Positions 28,689 through 37,557 of a stretch of DNA of 64,000 nucleotides are shown in pieces. The stretch's first letter is position 1; each line of letters starts with the position of its first letter. Origin of the DNA: Euzebyella marina (GTDB lineage Bacteria; Bacteroidota; Bacteroidia; Flavobacteriales; Flavobacteriaceae); contig NZ_JACYFK010000001.1 in the NCBI RefSeq assembly GCF_014855515.1, forward strand, positions 1,054,001-1,118,000. Reading direction: 5' to 3'. The position numbers and the translations under genes were made by a program. Under the pieces are notes generated by a model. That model was not told the DNA's origin. It did no database searches and saw only the letters and a list, made by a program, of their open reading frames with translations.

Positions 28689-30413
28689 ATGTCAAAAAGT
28701 AAAAAGCTAAGAAGCTCAGAATGGTTCAATAGTGACAATAAAAAAATGAACTTCGTACACCGTTCATGGTTACGAAATCAGGGCTATCCCGATGATTATT
28801 TTGAAGGAAAACCAGTAATAGGCATATGTAATACCTGGTCAGAGCTGACACCTTGTAACGGTCACTTGCGTCAATTTGCAGAAATAGTCAAACGAGGTAT
28901 TCTGGAAGCTGGAGGTTTTCCTATGGAGTTTCCGGTGATGAGTTTGGGGGAGACCATCATGCGCCCCACCACTATGCTTTTTCGCAATTTGGCCAGTATG
29001 GATACTGAGGAATCTATACGTGCCAATCCACTTGATGGCATTGTCCTCTTAACAGGATGCGATAAAACCACTCCGTCGACCTTAATGGGCGCCTGTAGTG
29101 TCGATTTGCCGACCATAGTAGTACCAGGAGGGCCAATGCTTAGTGGGCGCTTTAGAGGCGAGAAGATTGGTTCGGGATCCATGAACTGGATGGTGAAGGA
29201 AAAACAGAAGAATGAGGCTTTCACCGATGCCGATTTTAGAGAGGCAGAAGTGTGCCTGGCGAGAAGTATAGGTCATTGTAATACCATGGGCACGGCTTCA
29301 ACCATGGCCACGATGGTAGAAGCTTTGGGCTTGACCCTTCCGGGGTTTTCCTCCATTCCGGCAGCAGATTCAAGAAAGAAAATGTTCGCACAACTCTCGG
29401 GTAGGCGTATCGTTGAAATGGTAAAGGAAGATTTAAAACTGTCAAAAATATTGACCAGAGAGGCATTTGAAAATGCTATCGTTACCAATTCAGCTGTTGG
29501 GGGCTCTACCAACTTAATAGTACACCTTACTGCAATAGCGGGGCGTATTGGTGTCGATTTGAAGCTGGAAGATTTCGATACCCATGGCAGCAAAGTGCCC
29601 TTATTGGTAAATCTCAAGCCGTCTGGGAAACATTTGATGGAAGATTTCTATTATGCAGGTGGCCTGCCAGTAGTTCTCAACCGTTTAAAACCGTTGTTAC
29701 ATAACGAAGTCATCACGGCAAACGGAAAAAGTTTAGGTGAAAATTATAAAGACGTAGCCTGCTATGATGATGATGTTATCAGTAGTCTGGAAAATCCTCT
29801 TAAAAAGGAGGCAGGAATCGCCGTATTAAAGGGTAATTTGTGTATGGACGGTTCAGTTATAAAGCCGTCTGCCGCGTCAGAGCATTTAATGAAGCATACC
29901 GGAAAAGCAGTTGTCTTTGAAACCATGGAAGATTACCATGACCGTATTGATGACCCAGACTTAGATATTGATAAAGATAGTGTAATCGTTCTTAAAGGGG
30001 TCGGCCCAAAGGGCTATCCTGGCATGCCTGAAGTGGGCAACGTTGATCTTCCTGAAAAATTGATAATGCAGGGCGTTAAAGACATGGTACGCATATCTGA
30101 CGGTCGAATGAGCGGTACGGCAGGTGGTACCGTTATACTTCACGTCTCGCCTGAGTCTACCATAGGTGGTAATTTGGCCTTCGTTGAGAACGGAGATTTA
30201 ATTGAGCTAGATGTCGAGGCACGCAGTCTAAACCTAATGATTTCTGAACAGGAGCTGGCCAAGAGAAGAAGTGAGTGGAAAGTACCGGAATCTTTAGCTA
30301 AAAGAGGTTACGTAAAGCTGTATGTTGACCATGTGGAACAAGCCCATAAGGGGGCTGATTTTGATTTTTTGGTGGGAGGCTCAGGTTCTAAAGTGGAAAG
30401 AGATTCACATTAA
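28689..30413 (+). CDS. IlvD/Edd-family sugar-acid dehydratase
   Basis: A 574-residue Fe-S dehydratase. Predicted cluster cysteines are C56 (ELTPCNGH), C124 (LLTGCDKTTP) and C197 (IGHCNTMGTAST). The opening HRSWLRNQGYP and ICNTWSELTPCN are typical of the pentonate/aldonate branch (arabonate, xylonate or related dehydratases) rather than of branched-chain IlvD. It would make a 2-keto-3-deoxy sugar acid, which could supply KDG-type enzymes such as those at 2.4-4 kb, but the two loci are far apart. No sugar gene flanks it directly. Confidence 0.85.
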   Translation: MSKSKKLRSSEWFNSDNKKMNFVHRSWLRNQGYPDDYFEGKPVIGICNTWSELTPCNGHLRQFAEIVKRGILEAGGFPMEFPVMSLGETIMRPTTMLFRNLASMDTEESIRANPLDGIVLLTGCDKTTPSTLMGACSVDLPTIVVPGGPMLSGRFRGEKIGSGSMNWMVKEKQKNEAFTDADFREAEVCLARSIGHCNTMGTASTMATMVEALGLTLPGFSSIPAADSRKKMFAQLSGRRIVEMVKEDLKLSKILTREAFENAIVTNSAVGGSTNLIVHLTAIAGRIGVDLKLEDFDTHGSKVPLLVNLKPSGKHLMEDFYYAGGLPVVLNRLKPLLHNEVITANGKSLGENYKDVACYDDDVISSLENPLKKEAGIAVLKGNLCMDGSVIKPSAASEHLMKHTGKAVVFETMEDYHDRIDDPDLDIDKDSVIVLKGVGPKGYPGMPEVGNVDLPEKLIMQGVKDMVRISDGRMSGTAGGTVILHVSPESTIGGNLAFVENGDLIELDVEARSLNLMISEQELAKRRSEWKVPESLAKRGYVKLYVDHVEQAHKGADFDFLVGGSGSKVERDSH

Positions 30414-30422
30414 TTTTACAGG

Positions 30423-30872
30423 TTGAACCAAAAACAAGAGTTATATAATTTTTGTCTAGACTTCGTCGATGGCCGAATTTCTCGCATACAAACGAATATC
30501 GGTGAAATTCAAGACTCATTACAAAGCGAAACAAAAAGTACGGCCGGTGACAAGCATGAAACCGGTCGTGCCATGTTACAAATTGAACGTGAAAAGTTAG
30601 GACAACAATTAGCGGAAGCCGAACAGATGAAGGCCGTATTAAAGAGAGCTAACCCTAGCATAAATTCTAAAGTGGTGGGTCTGGGAAGCTTGGTGCGTAC
30701 TGACCTCAATTCATATTATGTGGCAATTTCGGCCGGAAAATGTGAGTTGTCGGAATCACCCGTTTTTTGCATTTCGGCTATGACGCCTATCGGTAGGCTA
30801 TTAATGGGAAAGCACACTGGCGAAACCTTTGTTTTCAATGGTGCCACACAGAAAATTCTAGAAATTCAATAA
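30423..30872 (+). CDS. GreA/GreB-like transcription-factor-family protein
   Basis: A 149-residue protein starting at a TTG (30423), 9 bp after the dehydratase stop. Residues about 1-75 form a coiled-coil, and the C-terminal half ends LLMGKHTGETFVFNGATQKILEI, the layout of the Gre C-terminal FKBP-like domain. It lacks the acidic pair at the coiled-coil tip that Gre factors use for transcript cleavage in an obvious place. Related flavobacterial proteins are sometimes labelled as acyl-carrier synthases, which the sequence does not support. It may be a Gre-type RNA polymerase secondary-channel factor. Confidence 0.6.
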   Translation: MNQKQELYNFCLDFVDGRISRIQTNIGEIQDSLQSETKSTAGDKHETGRAMLQIEREKLGQQLAEAEQMKAVLKRANPSINSKVVGLGSLVRTDLNSYYVAISAGKCELSESPVFCISAMTPIGRLLMGKHTGETFVFNGATQKILEIQ

Positions 30873-30889
30873 AGAAACGGTTCTTAGAA

Positions 30890-31276
30890 TTAAGCTTGGC
30901 CCATTCCTTTCATTGATAACAATGTTGCCGACCATACAATGACCGAAGAAAGAAAAATACCAATGGTATTTGCCCAAAAGGCCTTTTGTCTTTCAATCTT
31001 AAAAAGATAGGTAGCGATGCTTCCTGCATAGACTCCCGTACCGGGAAGCGGAATCATTACAAACAGAATCAAACCCCAAAAACCGAATTTCTGAATTTTT
31101 TCACCTGATCCGGTCTTGGCCCTTCTGGCAACATATATGGCCGATTTTTTATAGAAAAACCATCGCAGAAAGTATTTGTTGATTTTATCCAAGAAAAAAA
31201 TCATAATGGGAAAAACCAACACATTGGCCAAAAAGCAAAATATAAAGACCAGATAGATGTTTAGGCCGTTAAGCAT
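30890..31276 (-). CDS. Small multidrug export family membrane protein, start uncertain
   Basis: From the ATG at 31276 this gives 128 residues with about four helices and the motif FVMIPLPGTGVYAGSIATYLF of the PF06695/COG2426 family. But the frame continues open upstream to a stop at 31364-31366, and those 29 codons encode a helix plus LSPFGEAKAGIPYG, a conserved N-terminal segment of this family. They contain no ATG, GTG or TTG, so either a rare start (ATT/ATC/ATA near 31346-31360) or a lesion is involved. The full protein would be about 150 residues. Transported substrate is unknown. Confidence 0.7.
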   Translation of the reverse strand: MLNGLNIYLVFIFCFLANVLVFPIMIFFLDKINKYFLRWFFYKKSAIYVARRAKTGSGEKIQKFGFWGLILFVMIPLPGTGVYAGSIATYLFKIERQKAFWANTIGIFLSSVIVWSATLLSMKGMGQA

Positions 31277-31544
31277 TCCATAGGGTATTCCTGCCTTTGC
31301 CTCTCCAAAGGGGGATAAACTCCATAGAATAGCGATGATAAAGTCTATGATAATGATTAAATTTTAAAAGCGCAAAGCTAGTACTATCAGGGTCTTGAGC
31401 CAATTTCAATTCATAAAAAATGTTTAAAGTTTGCTAAATATCGATGAAGCGATATGCTTTTTAACGTTCTTCTACATAAATGCACAATAAAAAGCGGTTC
31501 AGCTAGTTGTTATTACATGTTTTATACCCCCAAATCAATTGAAT

Positions 31545-31739
31545 ATGAAACCATTTGTTATAAAGCTGCTGTTGTTAGCTTTTGTTACCATGACCATTTT
31601 TTCTTGTAGTGTAGATTCAGAGCTTCAAGATATAGCCGATGAAATAGAGAGGCAGAATAATTCGTTGGAATCAGAGCTGCCCACGGTCAAAATAAAATTT
31701 GAAAATCATTCATTAAATGCAGAAAAAAGGACGTCTTGA
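31545..31739 (+). CDS. Small lipoprotein
   Basis: A 64-residue protein starting at 31545 (MKPFVIKLLLL), two codons inside an earlier in-frame ATG at 31539. The signal peptide ends in the lipobox TIFSC; only about 43 acidic, helical residues remain in the mature form. Its stop lies inside the terminator hairpin stem, so this is a compact monocistronic unit. No function is recognised. Confidence 0.6.
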   Translation: MKPFVIKLLLLAFVTMTIFSCSVDSELQDIADEIERQNNSLESELPTVKIKFENHSLNAEKRTS

Positions 31740-31754
31740 AGGCGTCTTTTTTTT
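31725..31754 (+). terminator. Intrinsic terminator overlapping the lipoprotein stop
   Basis: AAAAGGACG (31725-31733) pairs with CGTCTTTTT (31743 onward) with one G-T wobble, ending in eight T (31747-31754). Confidence 0.75.
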
Positions 31755-31832
31755 GGTTGACTATTTTTTTGCCTAACAATGGTCAATTAAAGAAGAACCA
31801 ATAATTTTGTAAGGCATTAAATCTCTTGTTGT

Positions 31833-32354
31833 ATGAAGGATCTTCGGTTTTATGATAGTGCTGTACAACGATATAATTCGCATATAAATGCTATATCTGC
31901 CCCACTTTCATCATGGGATATCTCAGGGATGTATTTTCAGACCTACAAAGAACATTTAAAAGATTTGGCTTCCATTGGTCAGATAGGTAACAAAAATCGT
32001 TGGCAGTCGGTCTTAACGGGCGATGATTGGCCCTTGATTAAGGAATTGGTTGTCGTTATAACCGATCCCCATTTGAAAATTGAATTTGCCAGCAATAATA
32101 TTAAGCAAATGACAGGCTATGACCCCATTGAAGTTGTTGGGAAATCACCCAAACTATTTCAAGGAAAAGACACCTGTAAACTTACCAGAGAAAGAATAGC
32201 CGAAGCAATTGAAAACCAGCAACCTTTCGAGGAAACTATTATCAATTATAAAAAAAATGGCTCGCCTTATTCTTGTCAGATAAAAGGCAAGCCGATTTTT
32301 AATATGAAAGGAGATTTGGTCAACTTTATCGCTTTTGAAAAAGCAGTTGCCTAA
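31833..32354 (+). CDS. Single PAS-domain protein
   Basis: A 173-residue soluble protein. Residues about 65-170 form one PAS domain: VVITDPHLKIEFASNNIKQMTGY, then VVGKSPKLFQGKDT and IINYKKNGSPYSCQIKGKPIF. It resembles the PAS/LOV framework but lacks the flavin-binding GRNCRFLQ cysteine motif (it has GKSPKLFQ), so it is not a photosensor of the standard type. No kinase, HTH or cyclase domain is attached; it may signal through protein contact. It is convergent with pyk. Confidence 0.75.
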   Translation: MKDLRFYDSAVQRYNSHINAISAPLSSWDISGMYFQTYKEHLKDLASIGQIGNKNRWQSVLTGDDWPLIKELVVVITDPHLKIEFASNNIKQMTGYDPIEVVGKSPKLFQGKDTCKLTRERIAEAIENQQPFEETIINYKKNGSPYSCQIKGKPIFNMKGDLVNFIAFEKAVA

Positions 32355-32363
32355 ATCTATTTT

Positions 32364-33806
32364 TTAGAAACTACAGTTTTCGATTTCCGTAACTCTTAGG
32401 GTATTGACCATGCCCTTTTCCCTAATAGGCATAGCGGCAAGGCTAATCAGCATATCGCCCACTTCGAGAAAACCTTTTTTGCAGGCGATGCTATTTACAT
32501 CTTCGATGGTTTCATCGGTGGTAACATACCTATCGTAATAAAAGGCCCTAACTCCCCAAAGAAGGTTCAATTGTGTTAAAATACGCTTGTTGTCGGTAAA
32601 GACTAAGATATGGGCACTTGGTCTCCATGCAGAGATTTGAAAGGCGGTATAACCACTATTGGTAAGGGTAGAAATCGCTTTCGCCTTTATTTCGTTCGCC
32701 ATAGTAGCCGCATGGTAACAAATCGATTTGGTAATGTAGCGCTTGGTCTTGATGTGAGGTGGATCATGAGGAACCTGGATCAATTCAGAACCTTCGACAC
32801 TTTCCAATATACTTGCCATTTTACTGATAACTTGAACAGGATAGTTACCTACCGAAGTCTCGCCTGAAAGCATAACGGCATCGGCACCATCCATTACTGA
32901 GTTAGCTACGTCATTAACCTCTGCCCTTGTTGGGGTAAGGCTCGTAATCATAGTTTCCATCATTTGGGTCGCAATGATAACGGGTATTCTTGCCTTTTTG
33001 GCTCTTAGAACCAATTGCTTTTGAATCAATGGTACTTCTTGCGCAGGCACTTCAACACCCAAATCACCACGAGCAACCATAAGACCGTCGCAATAGGCAA
33101 CGATTTTGTCTATATTTTCTACTGCCTCAGGCTTTTCGATTTTGGCTATAATCGGAATTTTATGTTCAGAGTGTTCTTTGATCAAGTTCTGAAGATCAAT
33201 AAGATCTTGACTAAAGCGAACAAAAGAAAGAGCGATCCAATCTACATCTTGAGATATGGCGAAAATGGCATCGTTAATATCCTTTTCGGTCAACGCCGGC
33301 AACGATATATTGGTATTAGGAAGATTAACCCCTTTCTTAGATTTAAGCGGACCACCTTGAATCACCTTAGCTTTTGCCTCGTCTTCACCATTGGTAGAGA
33401 CCACTTCAAAAATTAGTTTGCCATCATCTAGTAAAATACGTTCTCCAGGATTGACATCTTTAGGAAAAGTGGCATAGTTCATATAAACCCTCTCACTTGT
33501 ACCTTCAAAAGGTTCACCGGTCACAAATGTAATTTCGTCACCTGGTGCCACCACAACTTCACCGGCCATGACCCCTACCCGTAATTTGGGGCCCTGTAAA
33601 TCGGCAAGAATGGAAGTATAGGTTTCCATTTCTTCGTTAAGTTCTCGAATCATATTGATGCGTTCGGTAACGTCATCATAATTTGCATGGGAGAAATTTA
33701 TGCGGAAGACATCTACACCGGCCTCGATCATATCTCTGAGAACCTCTTTCTTGCTAGTCGCCGGACCGAGGGTGGCTACTATTTTTGTCTTTTTTTTGCT
33801 AGGCAT
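32364..33806 (-). CDS. pyk: Pyruvate kinase
   Basis: A 480-residue glycolytic enzyme. KTKIVATLGPATS (7-19), VDVFRINFSHA, the catalytic Lys in PIIAKIEKPEAVEN, and ARGDLGVEVP and GADAVMLSGETSVGNYP are the standard motifs. It converts phosphoenolpyruvate and ADP to pyruvate and ATP. It is the last gene of the acpP-fabF-rnc-IPExxxVDY-pyk series, 4 bp after the previous gene. Confidence 0.97.
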   Translation of the reverse strand: MPSKKKTKIVATLGPATSKKEVLRDMIEAGVDVFRINFSHANYDDVTERINMIRELNEEMETYTSILADLQGPKLRVGVMAGEVVVAPGDEITFVTGEPFEGTSERVYMNYATFPKDVNPGERILLDDGKLIFEVVSTNGEDEAKAKVIQGGPLKSKKGVNLPNTNISLPALTEKDINDAIFAISQDVDWIALSFVRFSQDLIDLQNLIKEHSEHKIPIIAKIEKPEAVENIDKIVAYCDGLMVARGDLGVEVPAQEVPLIQKQLVLRAKKARIPVIIATQMMETMITSLTPTRAEVNDVANSVMDGADAVMLSGETSVGNYPVQVISKMASILESVEGSELIQVPHDPPHIKTKRYITKSICYHAATMANEIKAKAISTLTNSGYTAFQISAWRPSAHILVFTDNKRILTQLNLLWGVRAFYYDRYVTTDETIEDVNSIACKKGFLEVGDMLISLAAMPIREKGMVNTLRVTEIENCSF

Positions 33807-33810
33807 TGAT

Positions 33811-34275
33811 TCAATAAATTAAGTTGTTCTTTGATTTTAGTTTGTCTGTTTCTATGCTATAGGCCGTAATAATTTTCGGCACGGCCAATAACGATTTGAT
33901 GAGCTTCTCCGTATCGGCATTATCTTCTTGCTCAATCTTGATAAAATAATCTACATCTTTATATTCCGGTACCATGGTGAACTTTGCAAACGCCGGCTCG
34001 TTCATAAAAAGATCGGACCTTGATGTTTTATCTTCCTCTAAACTATGGTTAGGGAAAAATGTCCAATACCTGTCGTTCAAATCATCTTTCCATTCAAATA
34101 TGGGAACCGTGGTATGTACAGAAATATCTAAATCTGCACGTCTACGCTTAAAACTTGATTTTAAGCACTGGTTCAAGGCATAGGCGATGGCATAATCTTC
34201 AAGACTGCTGTGCAATGCAATCAAATCGAATGAATCTTCGTAAAAATCCGTCGAAATCTTATGTATCGCTACCAT
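33811..34275 (-). CDS. IPExxxVDY family protein
   Basis: A 154-residue protein with the start at 34275 (MVAIHKIS), chosen over 34293 because the extra residues are hydrophobic and not conserved-looking. VPEYKDVDYFIKIEQED matches the IPExxxVDY signature that names this Bacteroidota family (here V replaces I). Its function is unknown. Its constant place between rnc and pyk suggests a housekeeping role. Confidence 0.85.
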   Translation of the reverse strand: MVAIHKISTDFYEDSFDLIALHSSLEDYAIAYALNQCLKSSFKRRRADLDISVHTTVPIFEWKDDLNDRYWTFFPNHSLEEDKTSRSDLFMNEPAFAKFTMVPEYKDVDYFIKIEQEDNADTEKLIKSLLAVPKIITAYSIETDKLKSKNNLIY

Positions 34276-34384
34276 AGGCACAGAAAGCAGCAAATATAAT
34301 ATTAATACGGTACAACGCCTAGGTTAGCAAGGGGTAAAGCTTAAATTCGGCAATCTATAACGTTTTAGTTACAATAGAAATATT

Positions 34385-35122
34385 TTACGACTTTTCCATC
34401 CTATCCTGAAGTGCGTAATAGGCTCTTTTTGAAGCTCTTTCCTCTGCCTTTTTCTTCGATGTTGCCCTGGCCTTGGCCATTACTTTGCCCCCAATAGTCA
34501 ATTTTACGGCAAAATGTTTTAACGTATCGTTACCGGTATCTTCGTAAACATTGTAATCGAAAGTCTTTTTTTGCTTTTGGCACCATTCGATGATCAGGCT
34601 TTTGTAGCTGATGACCTTGCCTTCTAACTGTTCAATGTCTACATAGGGGTCTATCACCTGTTGACTGATGAACTTTTCGCAGTACTTATAACCTCTGTCG
34701 AGATAGATAGCACCTACCAAGGCCTCAAATACATTGCCGTGTATATTTTCTCCAAAGTGTGTTTTCGGAATTCGACTTTGAACAAATTTTATCAGCTCTA
34801 AATCTTTGCCAAGTTCGTTCAGATGTTTTCTACTAACGATTTTTGAACGCATTTTGGTCAAATATCCCTCATCACCTTCCGGTACTTGATCGTACAGATG
34901 TTTTGATATAATAGTACCTAACATAGAATCGCCCAAAAATTCGAGACGCTCGTAGTTCATAGGCGTGCCATCTTTATCTTTTATATTGGCCGACCTATGT
35001 AAAAAAGCACGTTTGTAATAATCAAGCTTTTTTGGCTTAAAGCCCAGTATTTTGGTCATCCCCAAAAAAAAATCCCCATCCTTTTTGGAATGGGAATTGA
35101 ATATATTTGAAGGAAAACCCAT
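34385..35122 (-). CDS. rnc: Ribonuclease III
   Basis: A 245-residue double-strand-specific endoribonuclease. The signature ERLEFLGDSMLG (about 60) carries the metal-binding Glu/Asp, a second acidic site is NVFEALVGAIYLDRG, and a dsRNA-binding domain fills residues about 170-242 (YKSLIIEWCQKQKK to KKKAEERASKRAYYAL). It processes rRNA and structured mRNA, and would be a candidate processor of the small RNAs described at 41-42 kb. It is 5 bp downstream of fabF. Confidence 0.96.
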   Translation of the reverse strand: MGFPSNIFNSHSKKDGDFFLGMTKILGFKPKKLDYYKRAFLHRSANIKDKDGTPMNYERLEFLGDSMLGTIISKHLYDQVPEGDEGYLTKMRSKIVSRKHLNELGKDLELIKFVQSRIPKTHFGENIHGNVFEALVGAIYLDRGYKYCEKFISQQVIDPYVDIEQLEGKVISYKSLIIEWCQKQKKTFDYNVYEDTGNDTLKHFAVKLTIGGKVMAKARATSKKKAEERASKRAYYALQDRMEKS

Positions 35123-35127
35123 GGGTA

Positions 35128-36381
35128 TTACTCGCTGATTTTCTTAAATATAACACAGGCGTTGTGCCCTCCGAACCCAAATGTATTGCTCAGTGCAACA
35201 TTTACTTCTCGTTCTTGAGCTTCGTTCAAGGTGAGATTCAATTTAGGGTCTATGTTCTCATCAACAACCGAGTGATTGATGGTGGGCGGCACCAAACTAT
35301 GTTTCATGGCCAAAATCGATGCAATTGCCTCAATGGCACCTGCCGCGCCAAGCAAATGGCCGGTCATCGATTTGGTCGAATTAATATTTATATTAGGTGC
35401 ATGGTCACCAAAAACCTCACTGATTGCCTTTAGCTCGGCAACATCACCTAAAGGTGTTGAGGTACCGTGGGTATTTATGGCATCTACTTCCTCCGGTTTT
35501 AGTCCGGCATCGCGCAAACAATTTTCCATTACCCTGACCACCCCGATACCATCGGGGTGTGGAGCTGTCATGTGGTAAGCGTCGCTCGATAGACCGCCAC
35601 CGGCAACCTCAGCATATATTTTGGCACCTCTTGCCTTGGCGTGCTCATATTCTTCAAGAATCAAAGCACCGGCACCTTCACCTAGAACGAAACCATCTCT
35701 AGTGGCATCAAAAGGTCTTGATGCGGTTTCCGGACTTTCATTACGGGTAGAAAGAGCATGCATAGCACCAAAACCACCCATACCTGCAATAGTAACTGCT
35801 GCCTCACTACCACCGGTAACCACTACATCACAATGCCCAAGCCTTATATAGTTTAAAGCATCGATAATGGCATTGGCCGATGAAGCACAAGCTGATACCG
35901 TAGTATAGTTTGGCCCCATAAAACCGTGCTTGATAGAGATATGCCCCGGAGCAATGTCGGCAATCATTTTAGGAATGAAGAACGGATTGAAACGTGGTGT
36001 TCCGTTGCCTTCGGCAAAGTTGATCACTTCATTTTGAAAGGTCTCTAAACCTCCGATACCTGCTCCCCAAATAACGCCAACACGAAATTTGTCAAGCTTT
36101 TCGAGGTCTAAACCTGAATCTGTAATGGCTTCGTCGGAAGAAATAAGGGCGTATTGCGCAAAACGGTCAAGTTTTCGAGCCTCTTTTCGGTCAAAATAAT
36201 CTTCGGCGTTGAAGTTTTTAAGTTCACAAGCAAATTTGACCTTGAATTTTTCGGTGTCATAATAGGTAACGGGGGCCGAACCACTTTTTCCATTTTTCAG
36301 GCCTTCCCAATATTCCTCGATATTGTTACCAATAGGTGTTAAAGCACCCAATCCGGTAACTACTACTCGCTTTAATTGCAT
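35128..36381 (-). CDS. fabF: 3-oxoacyl-ACP synthase II (FabF)
   Basis: A 417-residue elongating condensing enzyme. The catalytic Cys is C165 (TVSACASSANAI); the two His are in NTHGTSTPLGD and KSMTGHLLGAAGA. It elongates acyl chains on AcpP, the preceding gene. An intrinsic-terminator-like hairpin lies between acpP and fabF (see that entry), suggesting lower fabF than acpP transcript. Confidence 0.97.
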   Translation of the reverse strand: MQLKRVVVTGLGALTPIGNNIEEYWEGLKNGKSGSAPVTYYDTEKFKVKFACELKNFNAEDYFDRKEARKLDRFAQYALISSDEAITDSGLDLEKLDKFRVGVIWGAGIGGLETFQNEVINFAEGNGTPRFNPFFIPKMIADIAPGHISIKHGFMGPNYTTVSACASSANAIIDALNYIRLGHCDVVVTGGSEAAVTIAGMGGFGAMHALSTRNESPETASRPFDATRDGFVLGEGAGALILEEYEHAKARGAKIYAEVAGGGLSSDAYHMTAPHPDGIGVVRVMENCLRDAGLKPEEVDAINTHGTSTPLGDVAELKAISEVFGDHAPNININSTKSMTGHLLGAAGAIEAIASILAMKHSLVPPTINHSVVDENIDPKLNLTLNEAQEREVNVALSNTFGFGGHNACVIFKKISE

Positions 36382-36422
36382 TGAACTTAATTTTTCGTTT
36401 TGTTTTAAGCCAACCGTAAATT

Positions 36423-36465
36423 AAAAAAAATTATCCATGCGATAGGGTTACCACATGGATAATTT
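36423..36465 (-). terminator. Hairpin with T-tract between acpP and fabF (partial terminator)
   Basis: On the leftward strand a perfect 12-bp stem (36454-36465 with 36428-36439) around a 14-nt loop is followed by eight T (36423-36430). It lies after the acpP stop (36497) and before the fabF start (36381). It should end most acpP transcripts while some read through, a way to make much more carrier protein than synthase. Confidence 0.8.
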
Positions 36466-36496
36466 ATAAATCTTTATTTTAAAGAATCATTAAAGA

Positions 36497-36730
36497 TTAC
36501 TTCGCTTCTTCTATATAACTAATGGCTTGGCCAACTGTTGCGATATTCTCAGCTTGATCGTCTGGGATTTGGATATCAAATTCTTTTTCGAACTCCATAA
36601 TCAATTCCACTGTATCCAAAGAATCTGCCCCTAGGTCGTTTGTAAAGCTAGCTTCCGTTACAACTTCGTTTTCATCTACACCTAATTTATCAACGATGAT
36701 AGCCTTTACTCTTGATGCAATGTCTGACAT
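36497..36730 (-). CDS. acpP: Acyl carrier protein
   Basis: A 77-residue acidic four-helix protein. The phosphopantetheine site is S37 in [15 protein letters not shown]. It carries growing acyl chains in fatty-acid synthesis. It is the first gene of the leftward acpP-fabF-rnc-IPExxxVDY-pyk series, divergent from purN. Confidence 0.98.
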   Translation of the reverse strand: MSDIASRVKAIIVDKLGVDENEVVTEASFTNDLGADSLDTVELIMEFEKEFDIQIPDDQAENIATVGQAISYIEEAK

Positions 36731-36762
36731 AATAAAATTGGTTTTAAAATTTAAATTGTTGG

Positions 36763-36770
36763 CAAAAATA
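36763..36770 (-). promoter_or_regulatory. -7 element of the acpP promoter
   Basis: The leftward strand reads TATTTTTG, a full TAnnTTTG match, 33 bp upstream of acpP. GTG rather than TTG stands 19 nt further upstream, so the -33 box is a near match. Confidence 0.55.
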
Positions 36771-36981
36771 AAAAACTTTGGTTGAATAACACTATTTGCC
36801 GATAAAATGTATGGTAATTTACTAAATTTAAGAACAAGAGAACTCTTTCGAATTAAAATTTTTTTAGCTCTAACGAGATATTCTATAGCACTATATGTAG
36901 GGCTTTCGTAGTTGAATTTCCATAGAAAAATCCTTTACCTTGCGACCTTTAAAGAACTTGTAAACTTAAATCGCTAATCTT

Positions 36982-37557
36982 TTGAAAACCAAACGAATCG
37001 TTCTTTTTGCGTCAGGCTCTGGCTCGAACGTAGAAAATATCGTGAACTATTTTTCTTCTCGTTCTGATATTGAGATAGCCTGTGTTTTAACGAATAAGAA
37101 AAATGCCGCAGTACTTGACCGATGCGATAGATTATCTATCGACGCCCTTTACTTTAATAGGCGGTCGTTCTATAATTCAGATCTAGTATGTAAAACAGTT
37201 GGCGTTTTGAATCCCGATTTAATCGTTTTGGCCGGTTTTTTATGGAAGATTCCACAAAACCTTATCGAAACTTTTCCTAATAAAATAATCAATATTCACC
37301 CTGCCCTATTGCCTAAATATGGAGGAAAGGGTATGTACGGAAACCATGTTCACAAAGCCGTTAAAGAGAACAGAGAAACTGAAACAGGCATTACCATTCA
37401 TTACGTGAACGAAAATTATGATGAGGGAGCTATTATTCACCAAGCTAGAACTATAGTCGTTTCAGACGATACACCGGATACTATTGCGGCCAAGGTTCAT
37501 GAGTTGGAATATGAGCATTTTCCGAAGGTGATCGATAAACTTTTGACCGATAGCTAA
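36982..37557 (+). CDS. purN: Phosphoribosylglycinamide formyltransferase
   Basis: A 191-residue purine-synthesis enzyme starting at a TTG (36982), which gives the family N-terminus KRIVLFASGSGSNVENI. The catalytic Asn-His is NIHPALLPKYGG (about 101) with the Asp in NYDEGAII. It transfers a formyl group from 10-formyl-THF to GAR. Its stop overlaps the rnhA start (TAATG). Confidence 0.93.
   Translation: MKTKRIVLFASGSGSNVENIVNYFSSRSDIEIACVLTNKKNAAVLDRCDRLSIDALYFNRRSFYNSDLVCKTVGVLNPDLIVLAGFLWKIPQNLIETFPNKIINIHPALLPKYGGKGMYGNHVHKAVKENRETETGITIHYVNENYDEGAIIHQARTIVVSDDTPDTIAAKVHELEYEHFPKVIDKLLTDS

Noticed and set aside
31833-32354. LOV blue-light receptor
   Set aside because: The photoactive Cys motif (GRNCRFLQ) is replaced by GKSPKLFQ, so flavin-cysteinyl chemistry is not expected.
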